Shown: positions 33,789 to 43,154 of the stretch, in pieces
Position numbering within the stretch: position 1 is the first letter of the stretch
How the letters are laid out: every line of letters begins with the position of its first letter
DNA from: Streptomyces zingiberis
GTDB lineage: Bacteria > Actinomycetota > Actinomycetes > Streptomycetales > Streptomycetaceae
Assembly (NCBI RefSeq): GCF_012034935.1
Contig: NZ_JAATEN010000007.1
Span: forward strand, 186,001-250,000
Direction of reading: 5' to 3'
DNA: 64,000 bases
The notes under the pieces: generated by a model
Told to the model about the DNA's origin: nothing
What the model saw: only the letters and a program-made list of their open reading frames with translations
Database searches by the model: none
Translations under genes and position numbers: made by a program

Positions 33789-34894
33789 GGGCACAACTCG
33801 TCAAGCGTCTGATCGACGCAGGGCAGCTGCGGAGCGAGACATGGCGCGATGCCGTGACGGCCGTCCCGCGTCACGCGTTCCTGCGCGGCGGCTTCTTCGA
33901 GGAGGTCCCGGGCTCCGCGCCCACGGCCTGGGCTCCGGTCGGGCCCGGCGATCCCCGGTGGCTGGAGCGCTGTTACGAGGATATCTCCCTCGTGACGCAG
34001 ATCGCCGGGACGATCGTGCCGGGTGACATCCGCGGGCAGATCCTGCGCGCTCCCACCTCGTCGAGCACCATGCCCCGGCTGGTCGTCCGGATGCTGGAAG
34101 AACTCCAGGTCGAGGACGGCCGCCGGGTGCTGGAGATCGGCACCGGCAGCGGTTATTCGACGGCTCTGCTCTGCCACCGGCTCGGCGACGCCTTCGTGAC
34201 CTCCGTCGAGGTGGACGCGGACGTGGCCGTCCGCGCCCGGACCGCCCTGGGATCCTGCGGGTTCGCACCGGACCTGGTCGTGGGTGACGGCCTGGCGGGG
34301 CACCCCGACGGGGCTCCCTACGACCGGGTGATCGCGACGTGCGGACTCCACACCGTGCCTCACGAGTTGATCGAGCAGACCCGGCCCGGCGGGATCGTCC
34401 TCGTCACGCTCTGCGGCTGGCTGTACTCCTCGGAACTGGCCAGGCTCACCGTTCGGGGTGACGGTACGGCGTCCGGCCGATTCCTCGGCGGCCAGATCTC
34501 CTTCATGCTCGCCCGGCCTCATCTGCCGCCGCCTCTCGGCTCGCTTCCGGACCTGGATTCCGGCGACGACCGTCCGGCCGCCGTCGGAGCCGAGGCGCTG
34601 CACGACTGGGACACCCGGTTCGTCGCCCAGCTCGCCGCTCCGCGGGCCCAGCGGGTGGAGCTCACCCGTGACGGGCGCACGGAACACCTGTTGCTCGACG
34701 TGGAGGCCGGGGCCTGGGCAGTTCTGTGGAAGGACGGCGGAACGTGGCGGGTCCGGCAGGGCGGGCCGGGCCGGATCTGGGACCGCGTCGAGGCACACGT
34801 CTCTCGCTGGCGCTCCTGCGGGGCACCGTCTCTGGACCGGTTCCGGATCGCCGTCGGCCCCGGTGGGACGTCGGTCAGCTGGCCGGAGGGCTGA
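33770..34894 (+). CDS. tgmC: PIMT-like O-methyltransferase of the ATP-grasp peptide system
   Basis: A 374-residue SAM-dependent methyltransferase related to protein L-isoaspartyl methyltransferase. SAM motif I is VLEIGTGSGYSTALL (about 121-135), motif II includes VVGDGLAG and motif III GGIVLVTLCGW. The N-terminal part has VPRHAFLRGGFFEE and SSSTMPRLVVRML, as in PIMT. A C-terminal extension of about 150 residues is specific to the peptide-maturation branch. In characterised graspetides such enzymes methylate an Asp to give aspartimide. The GTG start follows GGAAGG within tgmB. Confidence 0.93.
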   Translation: MAGEELRAQLVKRLIDAGQLRSETWRDAVTAVPRHAFLRGGFFEEVPGSAPTAWAPVGPGDPRWLERCYEDISLVTQIAGTIVPGDIRGQILRAPTSSSTMPRLVVRMLEELQVEDGRRVLEIGTGSGYSTALLCHRLGDAFVTSVEVDADVAVRARTALGSCGFAPDLVVGDGLAGHPDGAPYDRVIATCGLHTVPHELIEQTRPGGIVLVTLCGWLYSSELARLTVRGDGTASGRFLGGQISFMLARPHLPPPLGSLPDLDSGDDRPAAVGAEALHDWDTRFVAQLAAPRAQRVELTRDGRTEHLLLDVEAGAWAVLWKDGGTWRVRQGGPGRIWDRVEAHVSRWRSCGAPSLDRFRIAVGPGGTSVSWPEG

Positions 34895-35031
34895 CGCCCG
34901 GCGCGGCACCGGGACGGCAGGGGCGGGACGGCCCGGCGCCACGGGGGGCGGGGGATCGCACCGGTCGCGCCGGTTCTCCGGGGCGCACGAGCACGGGGCG
35001 TACCGGCGTGTGCCGGGCCCGGCGGGGTTGT

Positions 35032-35604
35032 TCAGGCCGGCGACGGGAGGGCCGGGCCGGACGGGCGGCGGGAGCGGTCCCGGTCGCGTTCCCGCTCACG
35101 GGCGCGGACCAGGGATTCCTCCAGGCGGCGGAGGCGGGTGAGCTGCCGGTGACTGCCCCAGGCGCCGAGCGCGGCGATGACCAGCAGCGTGGCCAGCAGG
35201 AACAGGCCGGCCCCGACGGCCCCCTTGACGATCACGGCGAGCGCCGTGGCGATGCCCAGCGCGAGGAGGGGGAGGGCGAGCCAGGCGTGGCGCATCCGGT
35301 GGCGGCGGTGGACCAGGAGCCGGTACATGGCCACCCTCTCCCGCCGGCGCCGGGGGAGTTCCCCGTGACGGAGCTGCCGGTCGAGGTCGGCCACGGCCTC
35401 GTCGCTGATCCCCACGGCCCGGCCGTCGCGCCGCCGGTCGAACGCCAGCACGGCCGTGCCGACTGCGGTGAAGGCCAGGGTCCGCCCCAGCGAACCGGCC
35501 CAGGAGCCGCCGCCCGCGAGGGCGACCGCCGGCCAGGCCACCAGCAGGATGAGGAGCGCCTGCGCGCCCAGGTGCCGTTCGAGTCGTCGTGCCAGCTTCC
35601 GCAT
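35032..35604 (-). CDS. Four-span membrane protein
   Basis: A 190-residue protein. Two N-terminal helices (ALLILLVAWPAVALAGG and TLAFTAVGTAVLAF), a basic cytoplasmic stretch with RRRRERVAMYRLLVHRRHR, two more helices (AWLALPLLALGIATALAVIV and AGLFLLATLLVIAALGAW), and a charged C-terminus LVRARERERDRDRSRR. ATG 35604 follows GGAAGGG. No family is recognised. It converges with tgmC and is probably not part of the RiPP pathway. Confidence 0.65.
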   Translation of the reverse strand: MRKLARRLERHLGAQALLILLVAWPAVALAGGGSWAGSLGRTLAFTAVGTAVLAFDRRRDGRAVGISDEAVADLDRQLRHGELPRRRRERVAMYRLLVHRRHRMRHAWLALPLLALGIATALAVIVKGAVGAGLFLLATLLVIAALGAWGSHRQLTRLRRLEESLVRARERERDRDRSRRPSGPALPSPA

Positions 35605-35810
35605 GACCGCGCGCCCTTCCCTGCTCGAAACCCGGACGTCCTCTCGGTGCCGGGAGGCGGCTTGTACGGATTCGTCTGCCCCCGTCCGCCGCCGCTATGG
35701 GGCAACGGTGCACTGGGAGGAGGATCGTGGCCGGATATGACCGGGGTCAAGGCTGCGCCACGAGTTCACCGGCGTCCGGCGCGGGGCCGGACCCCCGGCA
35801 CAATGGCCTG

Positions 35811-37403
35811 GTGACGAGGGAAGACGCCGCCGGAGACGCGGACGACACGGCCACCGGCCAGGCCTGGGCCGCGCTCGGCGGCCCGCCGGAGTTGGCCGGA
35901 GAGGTCCGCTGCGCGACCGTCCCGGACGCCCTGCCCGCGCGGCTCCCGGTGCGTGAGCTGGCGCGAGCGGCCGTGGGCGTGTGCTCACTCGCCGCCGCCG
36001 AGCTGCTCGCCCGGCGCAACGGCTCCCCGCTGCCCGCGGTCCGGATCCACGAGGGCGCCGTGGCGACGGCCTTCACCAGTGAACGGCACCTGCGGATCGA
36101 CGGGCGCGCCCCCGTCTCCTTCGCTCCCCTCTCCGGCTTCTGGCGCGCGGACGACGGCTGGGTGCGCACCCACGCCAACTACCCGCACCACCGCGCCCGC
36201 CTGCTCCGCGCGCTCGGCCTCCCGGACACCGGGGACGAGGCGGCGGACGCCGCACGGCTGGCGGCGGCGGTGGCCGCGCTCCCGGCCCGCACGGTGCAGG
36301 AGAGGGTCTACGCGGCCGGCGGGCTGGCGGTGGCCACGGCCCCGGAACGGCCGGCCCGGGCGGCGCGCGAACCGCTGCCGCTGGTGGAGACGGACGGCGA
36401 CGAGACGCCCGGAACCAGGACCGGGACCGGGGCTTGGGCCGCGCCCCGGGCAGGGGCCCGGGCCGGGACACTCTCCGGGACCGGCGGGCGGGACGGGCGC
36501 GACGGTCCGGCGCGGCCGCTGCCCCCGGCCGAGCTGCCCGCCGACGGTGTCCGGGTGCTGGACCTCACCCGGGTGATCGCCGGTCCGGTCGCCACCCGCA
36601 CCCTCGCGCTGCTCGGCGCGGACGTGCTCCGCGTGGACTCCCCCCGGCTGCCCGAGGACCCGGGCGCCCACGCCGACACGGGCCTGGGCAAACGCTCCAC
36701 CCTGCTGGGCCTCGCCGTCCCGGCCGACCGGGAGACCTTCGGGGCGCTGCTCGCCTCGGCCGACATCCTGGTGACCGGTTACCGGCCCGGCGCGCTGGAC
36801 CGCTTCGGCCTCTCCCCCGCCGCCCTGCGGTCCCGCCACCCCCGCCTGATCGTGGCCCAGCTCAGCGCCTGGGGGCGGCACGGGCCGTGGGCCGGGCGTC
36901 GCGGCTTCGACAGCCTCGTCCAGGCCGCGACCGGAATCGCCGCGGCGGAATCCGGGTCCGCCGCCGGGACCGGCGCGTCAGCCCCCGGGACCGGCACGTC
37001 AGCCCCCGGGACCGGGACAGCCGCCGCTGCGGCCGGAGGTGACGTCCGCCCGGGCGTGCTGCCCGCACAGGCCCTGGACCACGGCACCGGCTACCTGCTC
37101 GCGGCGGCCGTCCTGCGGGCGCTCACCGAACGCGAGCTGACCGGCCGCGGGCGCACCCTACGGCTCTCCCTGGCGGGCACGGCCTCCTGGCTGCTGCACG
37201 GCATCCGGCCCGGCGACCCGCCTCCGCCGACCACCGCACCGTACGACCCGGCCCCCTGGCTGACGGAGACGGACTCGCCCCACGGCACGCAGCGCCACGC
37301 CCTGCCCCCGGTCGGGTACGCGGGCGCGCCGGTGAACTGGCCCCACCCGCCGGGCCCCCTGGGGGCGGACCCGCCGCGCTGGGCCCCACGCACCGGGCCG
37401 TAG
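35811..37403 (+). CDS. Type III CoA-transferase family protein, rearranged domain order
   Basis: A 530-residue CaiB/BaiF-like protein. The first about 200 residues resemble the C-terminal part of a normal subunit (SFAPLSGFWRADDGWVRTHA; ARTVQERVYAAGGLAVATAP). From about 245 it shows the N-terminal CoA-binding half (GVRVLDLTRVIAGPVATRTL; LLGADVLRVDSP; LIVAQLSAWGRHGPW). A Thr/Gly/Ala-rich insert with a 21-bp internal repeat lies near 385-405. The catalytic Asp region after LGKRSTLLGL is present. The GTG start lacks a ribosome site and has CACAAT shortly upstream, so the mRNA may be leaderless. Confidence 0.8.
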   Translation: MTREDAAGDADDTATGQAWAALGGPPELAGEVRCATVPDALPARLPVRELARAAVGVCSLAAAELLARRNGSPLPAVRIHEGAVATAFTSERHLRIDGRAPVSFAPLSGFWRADDGWVRTHANYPHHRARLLRALGLPDTGDEAADAARLAAAVAALPARTVQERVYAAGGLAVATAPERPARAAREPLPLVETDGDETPGTRTGTGAWAAPRAGARAGTLSGTGGRDGRDGPARPLPPAELPADGVRVLDLTRVIAGPVATRTLALLGADVLRVDSPRLPEDPGAHADTGLGKRSTLLGLAVPADRETFGALLASADILVTGYRPGALDRFGLSPAALRSRHPRLIVAQLSAWGRHGPWAGRRGFDSLVQAATGIAAAESGSAAGTGASAPGTGTSAPGTGTAAAAAGGDVRPGVLPAQALDHGTGYLLAAAVLRALTERELTGRGRTLRLSLAGTASWLLHGIRPGDPPPPTTAPYDPAPWLTETDSPHGTQRHALPPVGYAGAPVNWPHPPGPLGADPPRWAPRTGP

Positions 37404-37595
37404 CAGGGAGGGCCCGGCGGGCGGCGGGCAGACCGGCCGGGACCGGGCATCCGCACGGCCGGCGGTATCCCCGGAGCGGTCCGCCCTCTCCCGCCACGGA
37501 ACACATGGGGCTCACGGGGCCCAGGAGACGGAACCGCTGGGCCCCCAGGTGCGGTCCCCGCAGGTGACGACCTACGGATGGGGAGCGGGCGATTC

Positions 37596-38951
37596 ATGAC
37601 GGAGCGGACGGACGACGGGGCCCCCGCGGCGGCAGGGGAGGCCGCGCCCACCCGCCGGCCCCCGGGCCGTCCGGGACGGCGGTCCCCCGAGTGGCGCCGG
37701 GACGAGCCGGGCCGGGAGGGGGAGCCCGCGCGGCGGGACGCGCCCCGCGAACCGGAACCCGCCGCCGCCGACCCCGGACCCGGCACCGGACCCGCCACCG
37801 GAGCCGGCCCGGGCCCCGGCCCCGGCACGGAATCCGCCGACCACCCCGGCACGGAGCCCGCCCACCGCCCGCGCGCGGAGCTCGCCCCGGACCCCGGCAC
37901 AGAGCCCATCCCGGCCCCCGGCACGGAGCCCGCCCCGGCTCCGGGCGGCACGGCACCCGGCGCGGGGGCGCCCGCCTCCGGCACCGGCGCGGGGGAGCCC
38001 GTACCGGCGTCCGCCGGACCGCGTCGCGCCCGGCGGCGCGGCCGGGTGCTCGCGGCATGCGCGGTGGTCACCGCCGGGCTGCTCCTCTTCCACCGCGCCG
38101 TGCCCAACTCCCCCGGCCGGCTGGCCAGCGTGCTGGAGGCGTTCCTGCCGTGGCTGGGTGTGGTGATCCTGGCGCTGTTCGGCCTGGCCCTGCTGCGGCG
38201 CTCGGCGCTCGCCGCGGCCGCCCTGGTGCTTCCCGTGGCGGCGTGGGCGTCCCTCTTCGGCGGGCTGCTGCTGCCCGGGGAGCGGGGCGGCGCCCGTGAG
38301 CTGCTGGTGGTGCAGCACAACGTGAGCGACGAGAACCCCGATCCGGCCGGCACCGCCCGCGCCCTCGCCGCCGCCGCGCCCGACCTCATCGCGCTTCAGG
38401 AGGTGGTCGACCCGGCCCGGGAGGTCTACGCACGCACCCTGGCCGCGGACTATCCCCACCACACCGTCCGGGGAACGGTCGGGCTCTGGTCGAAACACCC
38501 GCTGACCGGCGTCCGGGCGCTGGACATCAAGCCCCGGAGCATCACGGAGGGGTGGAACCGCGGGCTGCGGGCCGTGGTCGCCACCCCGCACGGCGAGGTC
38601 GCCGCGTATGTCGCCCACCTCCCGTCGATCCGTCTCGGCGCGGGCGGCCTGGCCTCCGCCCGGCGGGACGAGAGCGCCGGGCTGCTCGGCGAGGCGCTCG
38701 CCGCCGAGGAGGTGGAGCGCGTGATCCTGCTGGGCGACCTCAACGGCACGGCCGAGGACCGCGGCCTGGCCCCGCTGACCTCGCGGCTGGAGGTGGCGGA
38801 GCGGGGCTTCGCCCTGAGTTTCCCCGCCACGTTCCCCGTCGTCCGGATCGATCAGGTCATGGCCCGGTCGGCGGCCGTCGCCCGCGTCCGCACCCTGCCC
38901 GCCACCGGCAGCGACCATCTGCCGGTGGCGGCCAAGGTGGTGCTGAGGTGA
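37596..38951 (+). CDS. Endonuclease/exonuclease/phosphatase family membrane protein
   Basis: A 451-residue protein. Residues 1-150 are a low-complexity Pro/Gly/Glu/Thr head with repeated PGTEPAP units. Three hydrophobic helices follow (about 153-235). The C-terminal 210 residues are an EEP domain: VVQHNVSDENPD, LIALQEVVD (metal-binding Glu), ILLGDLNGT and the C-terminal ATGSDHLPVAAKV with catalytic Asp-His. The domain would face outside the membrane; members cleave phosphodiesters of nucleic acids or lipids. ATG 37596 follows GGGGAG at 10 bases; ATG 37578 is possible. Confidence 0.85.
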   Translation: MTERTDDGAPAAAGEAAPTRRPPGRPGRRSPEWRRDEPGREGEPARRDAPREPEPAAADPGPGTGPATGAGPGPGPGTESADHPGTEPAHRPRAELAPDPGTEPIPAPGTEPAPAPGGTAPGAGAPASGTGAGEPVPASAGPRRARRRGRVLAACAVVTAGLLLFHRAVPNSPGRLASVLEAFLPWLGVVILALFGLALLRRSALAAAALVLPVAAWASLFGGLLLPGERGGARELLVVQHNVSDENPDPAGTARALAAAAPDLIALQEVVDPAREVYARTLAADYPHHTVRGTVGLWSKHPLTGVRALDIKPRSITEGWNRGLRAVVATPHGEVAAYVAHLPSIRLGAGGLASARRDESAGLLGEALAAEEVERVILLGDLNGTAEDRGLAPLTSRLEVAERGFALSFPATFPVVRIDQVMARSAAVARVRTLPATGSDHLPVAAKVVLR

Positions 38952-39040
38952 GGGGCGTGCCCGCGTGGACGGGTCGGCCCTGGGAAGCCGGCCCCCGGCC
39001 CCCGGCCCGGTGCTCTGCCCGCGTCCCGGGGGCCGTGCCC

Positions 39041-39100
39041 GTGCGGTGTGCCGGCGTGCGGTGTGCCGGCGTGCGGTGTGCCGGCGTGCGGTGTGCCGGC
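39041..39100. repeat. 15-bp perfect tandem repeat x4
   Basis: GTGCGGTGTGCCGGC is repeated four times without mismatch, with a six-base partial fifth copy. It sits in the 315-bp gap (38952-39266) between the EEP gene and the convergent ornithine carbamoyltransferase gene. No other element was recognised in that gap. Confidence 0.95.
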
Positions 39101-39266
39101 GTGCGGAGCGCGTGCGGGACGGCCCCCGGATCCCGGCCTCCCGCCGCGCGCCTCCGCCCCGGCGGGTGAGGAAACCACCGCCGGGCGGCACCGTGCCGCT
39201 GCCCGGGGCCGTGGTCCCCAGGTCCTGCCCCGGCCCCGGCCCGGGCCGGGCCGGGCCGGAAGAGCC

Positions 39267-40274
39267 CTACGCTGCCCCCGCCAGGGTGGCGACCAGCACC
39301 GCCTTGATGGTGTGCATCCGGTTCTCCGCCTCGTCGAAGACCACGGAGTGCTCCGACTCGAAGACCTCGTCGGTGACTTCGAGCGAGGTCAGGCCGTAGC
39401 TGTCGTGGATCTCGCGGGCCACGGCCGTGCCCAGGTCGTGGAAGGCGGGCAGGCAGTGCAGGAACTTGACGTCCGGGTTGCCCGTCGCGGTGAGGACGTC
39501 CGCCGTGACGGCGTAGGGGCGGAGCAGCGCGATCCGCTCGTCCCACACCTCCTTCGGCTCGCCCATCGACACCCAGACGTCGGTGGCGACGAAGTCCGCG
39601 CCGCGGACACCCTCGGCGATCTCCTCGGTGAGCGTGATCCGGGCGCCGCTCCCGGCCGCCAGCCGCTCCGCCTCGGCGACGACCTCCTCGGCCGGCCACA
39701 GCGCGCGGGGGGCGACGACGCGGACGTCCATGCCGAGGAGCGCCCCGGTGACGAGGTAGGAGTTGCCCATGTTGCAGCGGGCGTCGCCCAGGTAGGCGTA
39801 GGCGATCTCCGGCAGCGGCTTGGCGCAGTGCTCGGTCATGGTCAGGACGTCGGCGAGCATCTGGGTGGGGTGCCACTCGTCGGTGAGCCCGTTGTAGACG
39901 GGGACCCCGGCGTGGGCGGCCAGTTCCTCGACGGTGGCCTGGCCGTGGCCCCGGTACTGGATGGCGTCGAACATGCGGCCGAGCACCCGCGCGGTGTCCT
40001 TGACGGACTCCTTGTGGCCGATCTGCGAGCCGGAGGGGTCGAGGTAGGTGGTCGAGGCGCCCTGGTCGGCGGCGGCGACCTCGAAGGCGCAGCGGGTGCG
40101 GGTGGAGGTCTTCTCGAAGACCAGGGCGATGTTCCGCCCGCGCAGCGCGGGGGTCTCGGTGCGGTCCCGCTTGGCGGCCTTCAGCTCCGCGGCCAGCGCC
40201 AGCAGATGGCGGAACTCCTCGGCGGTGAGGTCCAGTTCCTTGAGGAAGTGGCGGCCCGTGAGGTCTGTCGCCAT
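39267..40274 (-). CDS. argF: Ornithine carbamoyltransferase
   Basis: A 335-residue enzyme that interconverts ornithine plus carbamoyl phosphate with citrulline plus phosphate. The carbamoyl-phosphate loop STRTR is at 57-61, [12 protein letters not shown] binds phosphate and ornithine, and the [10 protein letters not shown] motif holds the catalytic Cys. It follows the arginine deiminase gene on the same strand (155-bp gap), which suggests a catabolic (ArcB-type) role producing carbamoyl phosphate, although the direction cannot be read from sequence. ATG 40274 follows GAGGAG at seven bases. Confidence 0.95.
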   Translation of the reverse strand: MATDLTGRHFLKELDLTAEEFRHLLALAAELKAAKRDRTETPALRGRNIALVFEKTSTRTRCAFEVAAADQGASTTYLDPSGSQIGHKESVKDTARVLGRMFDAIQYRGHGQATVEELAAHAGVPVYNGLTDEWHPTQMLADVLTMTEHCAKPLPEIAYAYLGDARCNMGNSYLVTGALLGMDVRVVAPRALWPAEEVVAEAERLAAGSGARITLTEEIAEGVRGADFVATDVWVSMGEPKEVWDERIALLRPYAVTADVLTATGNPDVKFLHCLPAFHDLGTAVAREIHDSYGLTSLEVTDEVFESEHSVVFDEAENRMHTIKAVLVATLAGAA

Positions 40275-40344
40275 GGGAGGGCTCCTCGGTCGCTACGGTC
40301 ACGGAGGGGGCGCGGAGGCGCGCCGGACGGCCGCATCCGGAAAT

Positions 40345-40371
40345 CTATACGGCAAGCCGCATCACTATACG
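40345..40371. promoter_or_regulatory. Paired CTATACG boxes between arcA and argF
   Basis: CTATACG occurs at 40345-40351 and again at 40365-40371, exactly 20 bp apart in an unusually AT-rich patch about 70-100 bases upstream of the ornithine carbamoyltransferase start. Read on the minus strand they give TATAG elements that could be -10 boxes or activator sites. The pair suggests argF has its own promoter or control in addition to read-through from arcA. Confidence 0.4.
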
Positions 40372-40429
40372 ACGCGCTCGGGCAGCCGCGGAGCGCGGGC
40401 CGCGGTTCCGGCCCCCTGCCCCGTACCGG

Positions 40430-41674
40430 TCACGCCCGGGGCGCCACCGGGTCCCGCTCCACCGGGCAGCTCATGCAGCGCGGGCCGCCCCTCCCCCGCC
40501 CCAGCTCGCTGCCGGGGATCTCGATGACCTCGACCCCGTGGTCCCGCAGATAGGCGTTGGTCGTGGAGTTCCGCTCGTAGGCCACGACGACGCCCGGCTC
40601 GACGGCGAGGACGTTGCAGCCGTCGTCCCACTGCTCGCGCTCCGCCGCGTGCCCGTCCTGCACGGGGGTGAGCACGCGCAGGGAGTCCAGGCCGAGCGCG
40701 GCGGCCACGGCGCGGTGCATGTGCTCCGGCGGATGGTCGGTGACCTTGAGGTCGCGGTCCTCGGCGCCCGGCTCGATGGTGTACGAGCGGAGCATGCCCA
40801 GACCGGCGTACTGGGTGAAGGTGTCCCCGTCGACCATGGTCATCACGGTGTCCAGATGCATGAACGCCCGGCGCTTCGGCATGTCGAGGGCGACGATGGT
40901 GCGGGCCGAACCGGCCGCGAACAGCCCCCGGGCGAGGGATTCCACGGCCTGCGGGGTGGTCCGCTCGCTCATCCCCACGAGCACCGCGCCGTTCCCCAGG
41001 ACCAGCACGTCACCGCCCTCGATGGTGGAGGGGTGGCCCCCCTCCCCCGCGGACCAGACGCGGAAGCCGCCCGCCCGTTCCCCGTGGAAGAGCGGATGGT
41101 GCCGGTAGACGGCGGCGAAGTGCACGGCCTCGCGCTGCCGTGCGGGCCAGCGCATGGCGTTGATCGCCACCCCGTCGTAGATCCACGCCGAGGCGTCCCG
41201 GGTGAAGAGGTGGTTGGGGAGCGGGGCGATCAGGAAGTCGTCCGGGTGCATCACATGGAAGGCGACCGAGGTGGGCTCGGGGTACCGCCGCAGGAACTCC
41301 CGCTTGGTCATGCCGCCGATCAGCACCGCCGCCAGCTCACGGCCGGGCAGCTCGTCGAAGAGCGCGCGCAGCGGGCCCGTCGCCAGCGGGCCGTACTCGC
41401 GTTCGTCGAAGGTGCGGTCGAGCACCATCTCCCGGGCGGGCGGCAGGTCCAGGCTCTCGCCGAGCAGATCCTCGAAGAGGTGCACCTCGACGCCGCGCCC
41501 GCGCAGCACCTCGGCGAAGCCGTCGTGCTCCTCGCGGGCGCGGCGCCCCCAGAGCAGTTCGTCGAAGAGAAGGGTGTCCTTGTTGCCCGGGGTGAGCCGC
41601 GTCAGCTCCGTGCCCGGGCGGTGCAGGATGACCCGGCGGAGCCGTCCCGCCTCGGAATCCACGTGGAACGCCAT
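40430..41674 (-). CDS. arcA: Arginine deiminase
   Basis: A 414-residue guanidino-group hydrolase converting arginine to citrulline and ammonia. Substrate and catalytic segments include [47 protein letters not shown] and [14 protein letters not shown]. The nucleophile is Cys400 in [12 protein letters not shown] 41674 follows GAGGAT and fits the family start ([19 protein letters not shown]). With the downstream carbamoyltransferase it forms the first two steps of the ADI pathway; no carbamate kinase or arginine/ornithine antiporter gene is in the window. Confidence 0.96.
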   Translation of the reverse strand: MAFHVDSEAGRLRRVILHRPGTELTRLTPGNKDTLLFDELLWGRRAREEHDGFAEVLRGRGVEVHLFEDLLGESLDLPPAREMVLDRTFDEREYGPLATGPLRALFDELPGRELAAVLIGGMTKREFLRRYPEPTSVAFHVMHPDDFLIAPLPNHLFTRDASAWIYDGVAINAMRWPARQREAVHFAAVYRHHPLFHGERAGGFRVWSAGEGGHPSTIEGGDVLVLGNGAVLVGMSERTTPQAVESLARGLFAAGSARTIVALDMPKRRAFMHLDTVMTMVDGDTFTQYAGLGMLRSYTIEPGAEDRDLKVTDHPPEHMHRAVAAALGLDSLRVLTPVQDGHAAEREQWDDGCNVLAVEPGVVVAYERNSTTNAYLRDHGVEVIEIPGSELGRGRGGPRCMSCPVERDPVAPRA

Positions 41675-41952
41675 GCTCCCATCCTCGCCGAGGCGGGCCG
41701 TCGGTGCCGTCACCCTTCCCCCGCTTCCCCGCACGGCGGCGTGCCATGCGCGGGAACGCGCGGAACACGATCACCGGCCGGAAGCGGCCCCCCGGATGGC
41801 CGGAACCCCGCCCCGGGCCCCGGAGCGGCCCGGGGGGCGACGCGGCGCCGCCCGGGGGACCGCGCGGCATGGCACACACGTCCGGGCCACCGGGCCGGAG
41901 CCCGGGCGGGTGACCGCCGCCCGGGAGGACTCCCGCCGGCGGCCGGGCGCGG

Positions 41953-42981
41953 TCATCCCGTGGCCAGGCCGCGGGCCAGCGAAGCGATCCCCTCCGGGCC
42001 GACCCGGCAGCAGCCCCCGATCAGCCGCGCGCCCGCGTCCCGCCAGGCCCGGGCCCGCTCCGGGGCGAAGGTGGCCGCGCCGCGCCAGGCGCGGGCCGCG
42101 GCGTCCCAGCCCTCCCCGCTGTTGGGGTAGACGACGACGGGCAGGCCGGTGACCTCCGCCGCGAGGGCCACGGCGGCGTCCGCGTCGGCGGGGTCGCAGC
42201 AGTTGACGCCCACCGCCACGGCCTGCCCGCTCTCCGCCGCGAGCCGGAAGGCGTCCGCGAGCGGCTGCCCGGCCCGGGTGGTCCCGCCGGCGACGGTGTA
42301 CGAGAGCCAGACCGGCAGCCCCGTGCCCCCGGCGGCGGCGAGCAGCGCCTCCGCCTCATCGGTGTCGGGGACCGTCTCCAGGGCCAGCACGTCCGGGCCG
42401 GCCTCCGCGAGCGCCTCGATCCGCGGCCGGTGGAAGCGCTCCAGCTCCCGCACGCTCAGCCCGTAACGGCCGCGGTACTCGGCGCCGTCCGCGAGCATCG
42501 CCCCGTACGGGCCGACGGACGCGGCGACGAAGGCCTGGCGCGGGGTGGTCGCGGGCCCGGCGGCACGGCGCTCCGGCCCGCCGGCGGACCCGTCCGGCCC
42601 GCCCGGCCCGTCCGGCCCGCCGGTGCCGCCGGCCCCGTCCTCCGTGTGCCGTTCGGCGGCCCGGCGCGCCAGCCGGACGCTGCGGCGCAGCAGCGCGGCG
42701 GTCTCCGCCCGCCCGGTGCCGCGCCGGGCGAACCCCTCGAACGTGGCCTGGTAGCTCGCGGTGATGAGGACCTGGGCGCCGGCCCGGAGGTACGCGGCGT
42801 GCGCGGCCTCGATCTGCTCCGGCGCGTCGGCCAGCAGCCGGGCCGACCACAGCGCGCCGGAGAGGTCGCAGCCCTGGGCGGCGAGCTGGTTGGAGAGGCC
42901 ACCGTCGAGGACGAGCGGCGGCCCGCCGGCGAGCGCCGCCGCGAACGGCCCGCCGGCCGGCCGGCCGGAGGGAAGGGACAT
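41953..42981 (-). CDS. mmuM: Homocysteine S-methyltransferase
   Basis: A 342-residue zinc enzyme that moves a methyl group from S-methylmethionine or SAM to homocysteine. The start VLDGGLSNQLAAQGCDL, the middle ITASYQATFEGF and the zinc ligands VGVNCCDP and IGGCCRVGPEGI are clear. A Gly/Pro-rich insert of about 30 residues (near 117-150) is unusual. ATG 42981 follows GAGGTG. It is divergent from the F420-type oxidoreductase. Confidence 0.93.
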   Translation of the reverse strand: MSLPSGRPAGGPFAAALAGGPPLVLDGGLSNQLAAQGCDLSGALWSARLLADAPEQIEAAHAAYLRAGAQVLITASYQATFEGFARRGTGRAETAALLRRSVRLARRAAERHTEDGAGGTGGPDGPGGPDGSAGGPERRAAGPATTPRQAFVAASVGPYGAMLADGAEYRGRYGLSVRELERFHRPRIEALAEAGPDVLALETVPDTDEAEALLAAAGGTGLPVWLSYTVAGGTTRAGQPLADAFRLAAESGQAVAVGVNCCDPADADAAVALAAEVTGLPVVVYPNSGEGWDAAARAWRGAATFAPERARAWRDAGARLIGGCCRVGPEGIASLARGLATG

Positions 42982-43154
42982 GGGCGGGCACCTCACTTCT
43001 CGGGGACGGGACGGGGAACGGGAACGGGAACGGGACGGCACAGGGAACGGGACGGAGCAGGCAGACCGGGCCCCGGGACGCACGCCACGCCCCGTACGGT
43101 CCCACGCGTGTCCCGTGCGGCCCCGCACGCGTACCGCCGCGCCGTCCCGGCAAG

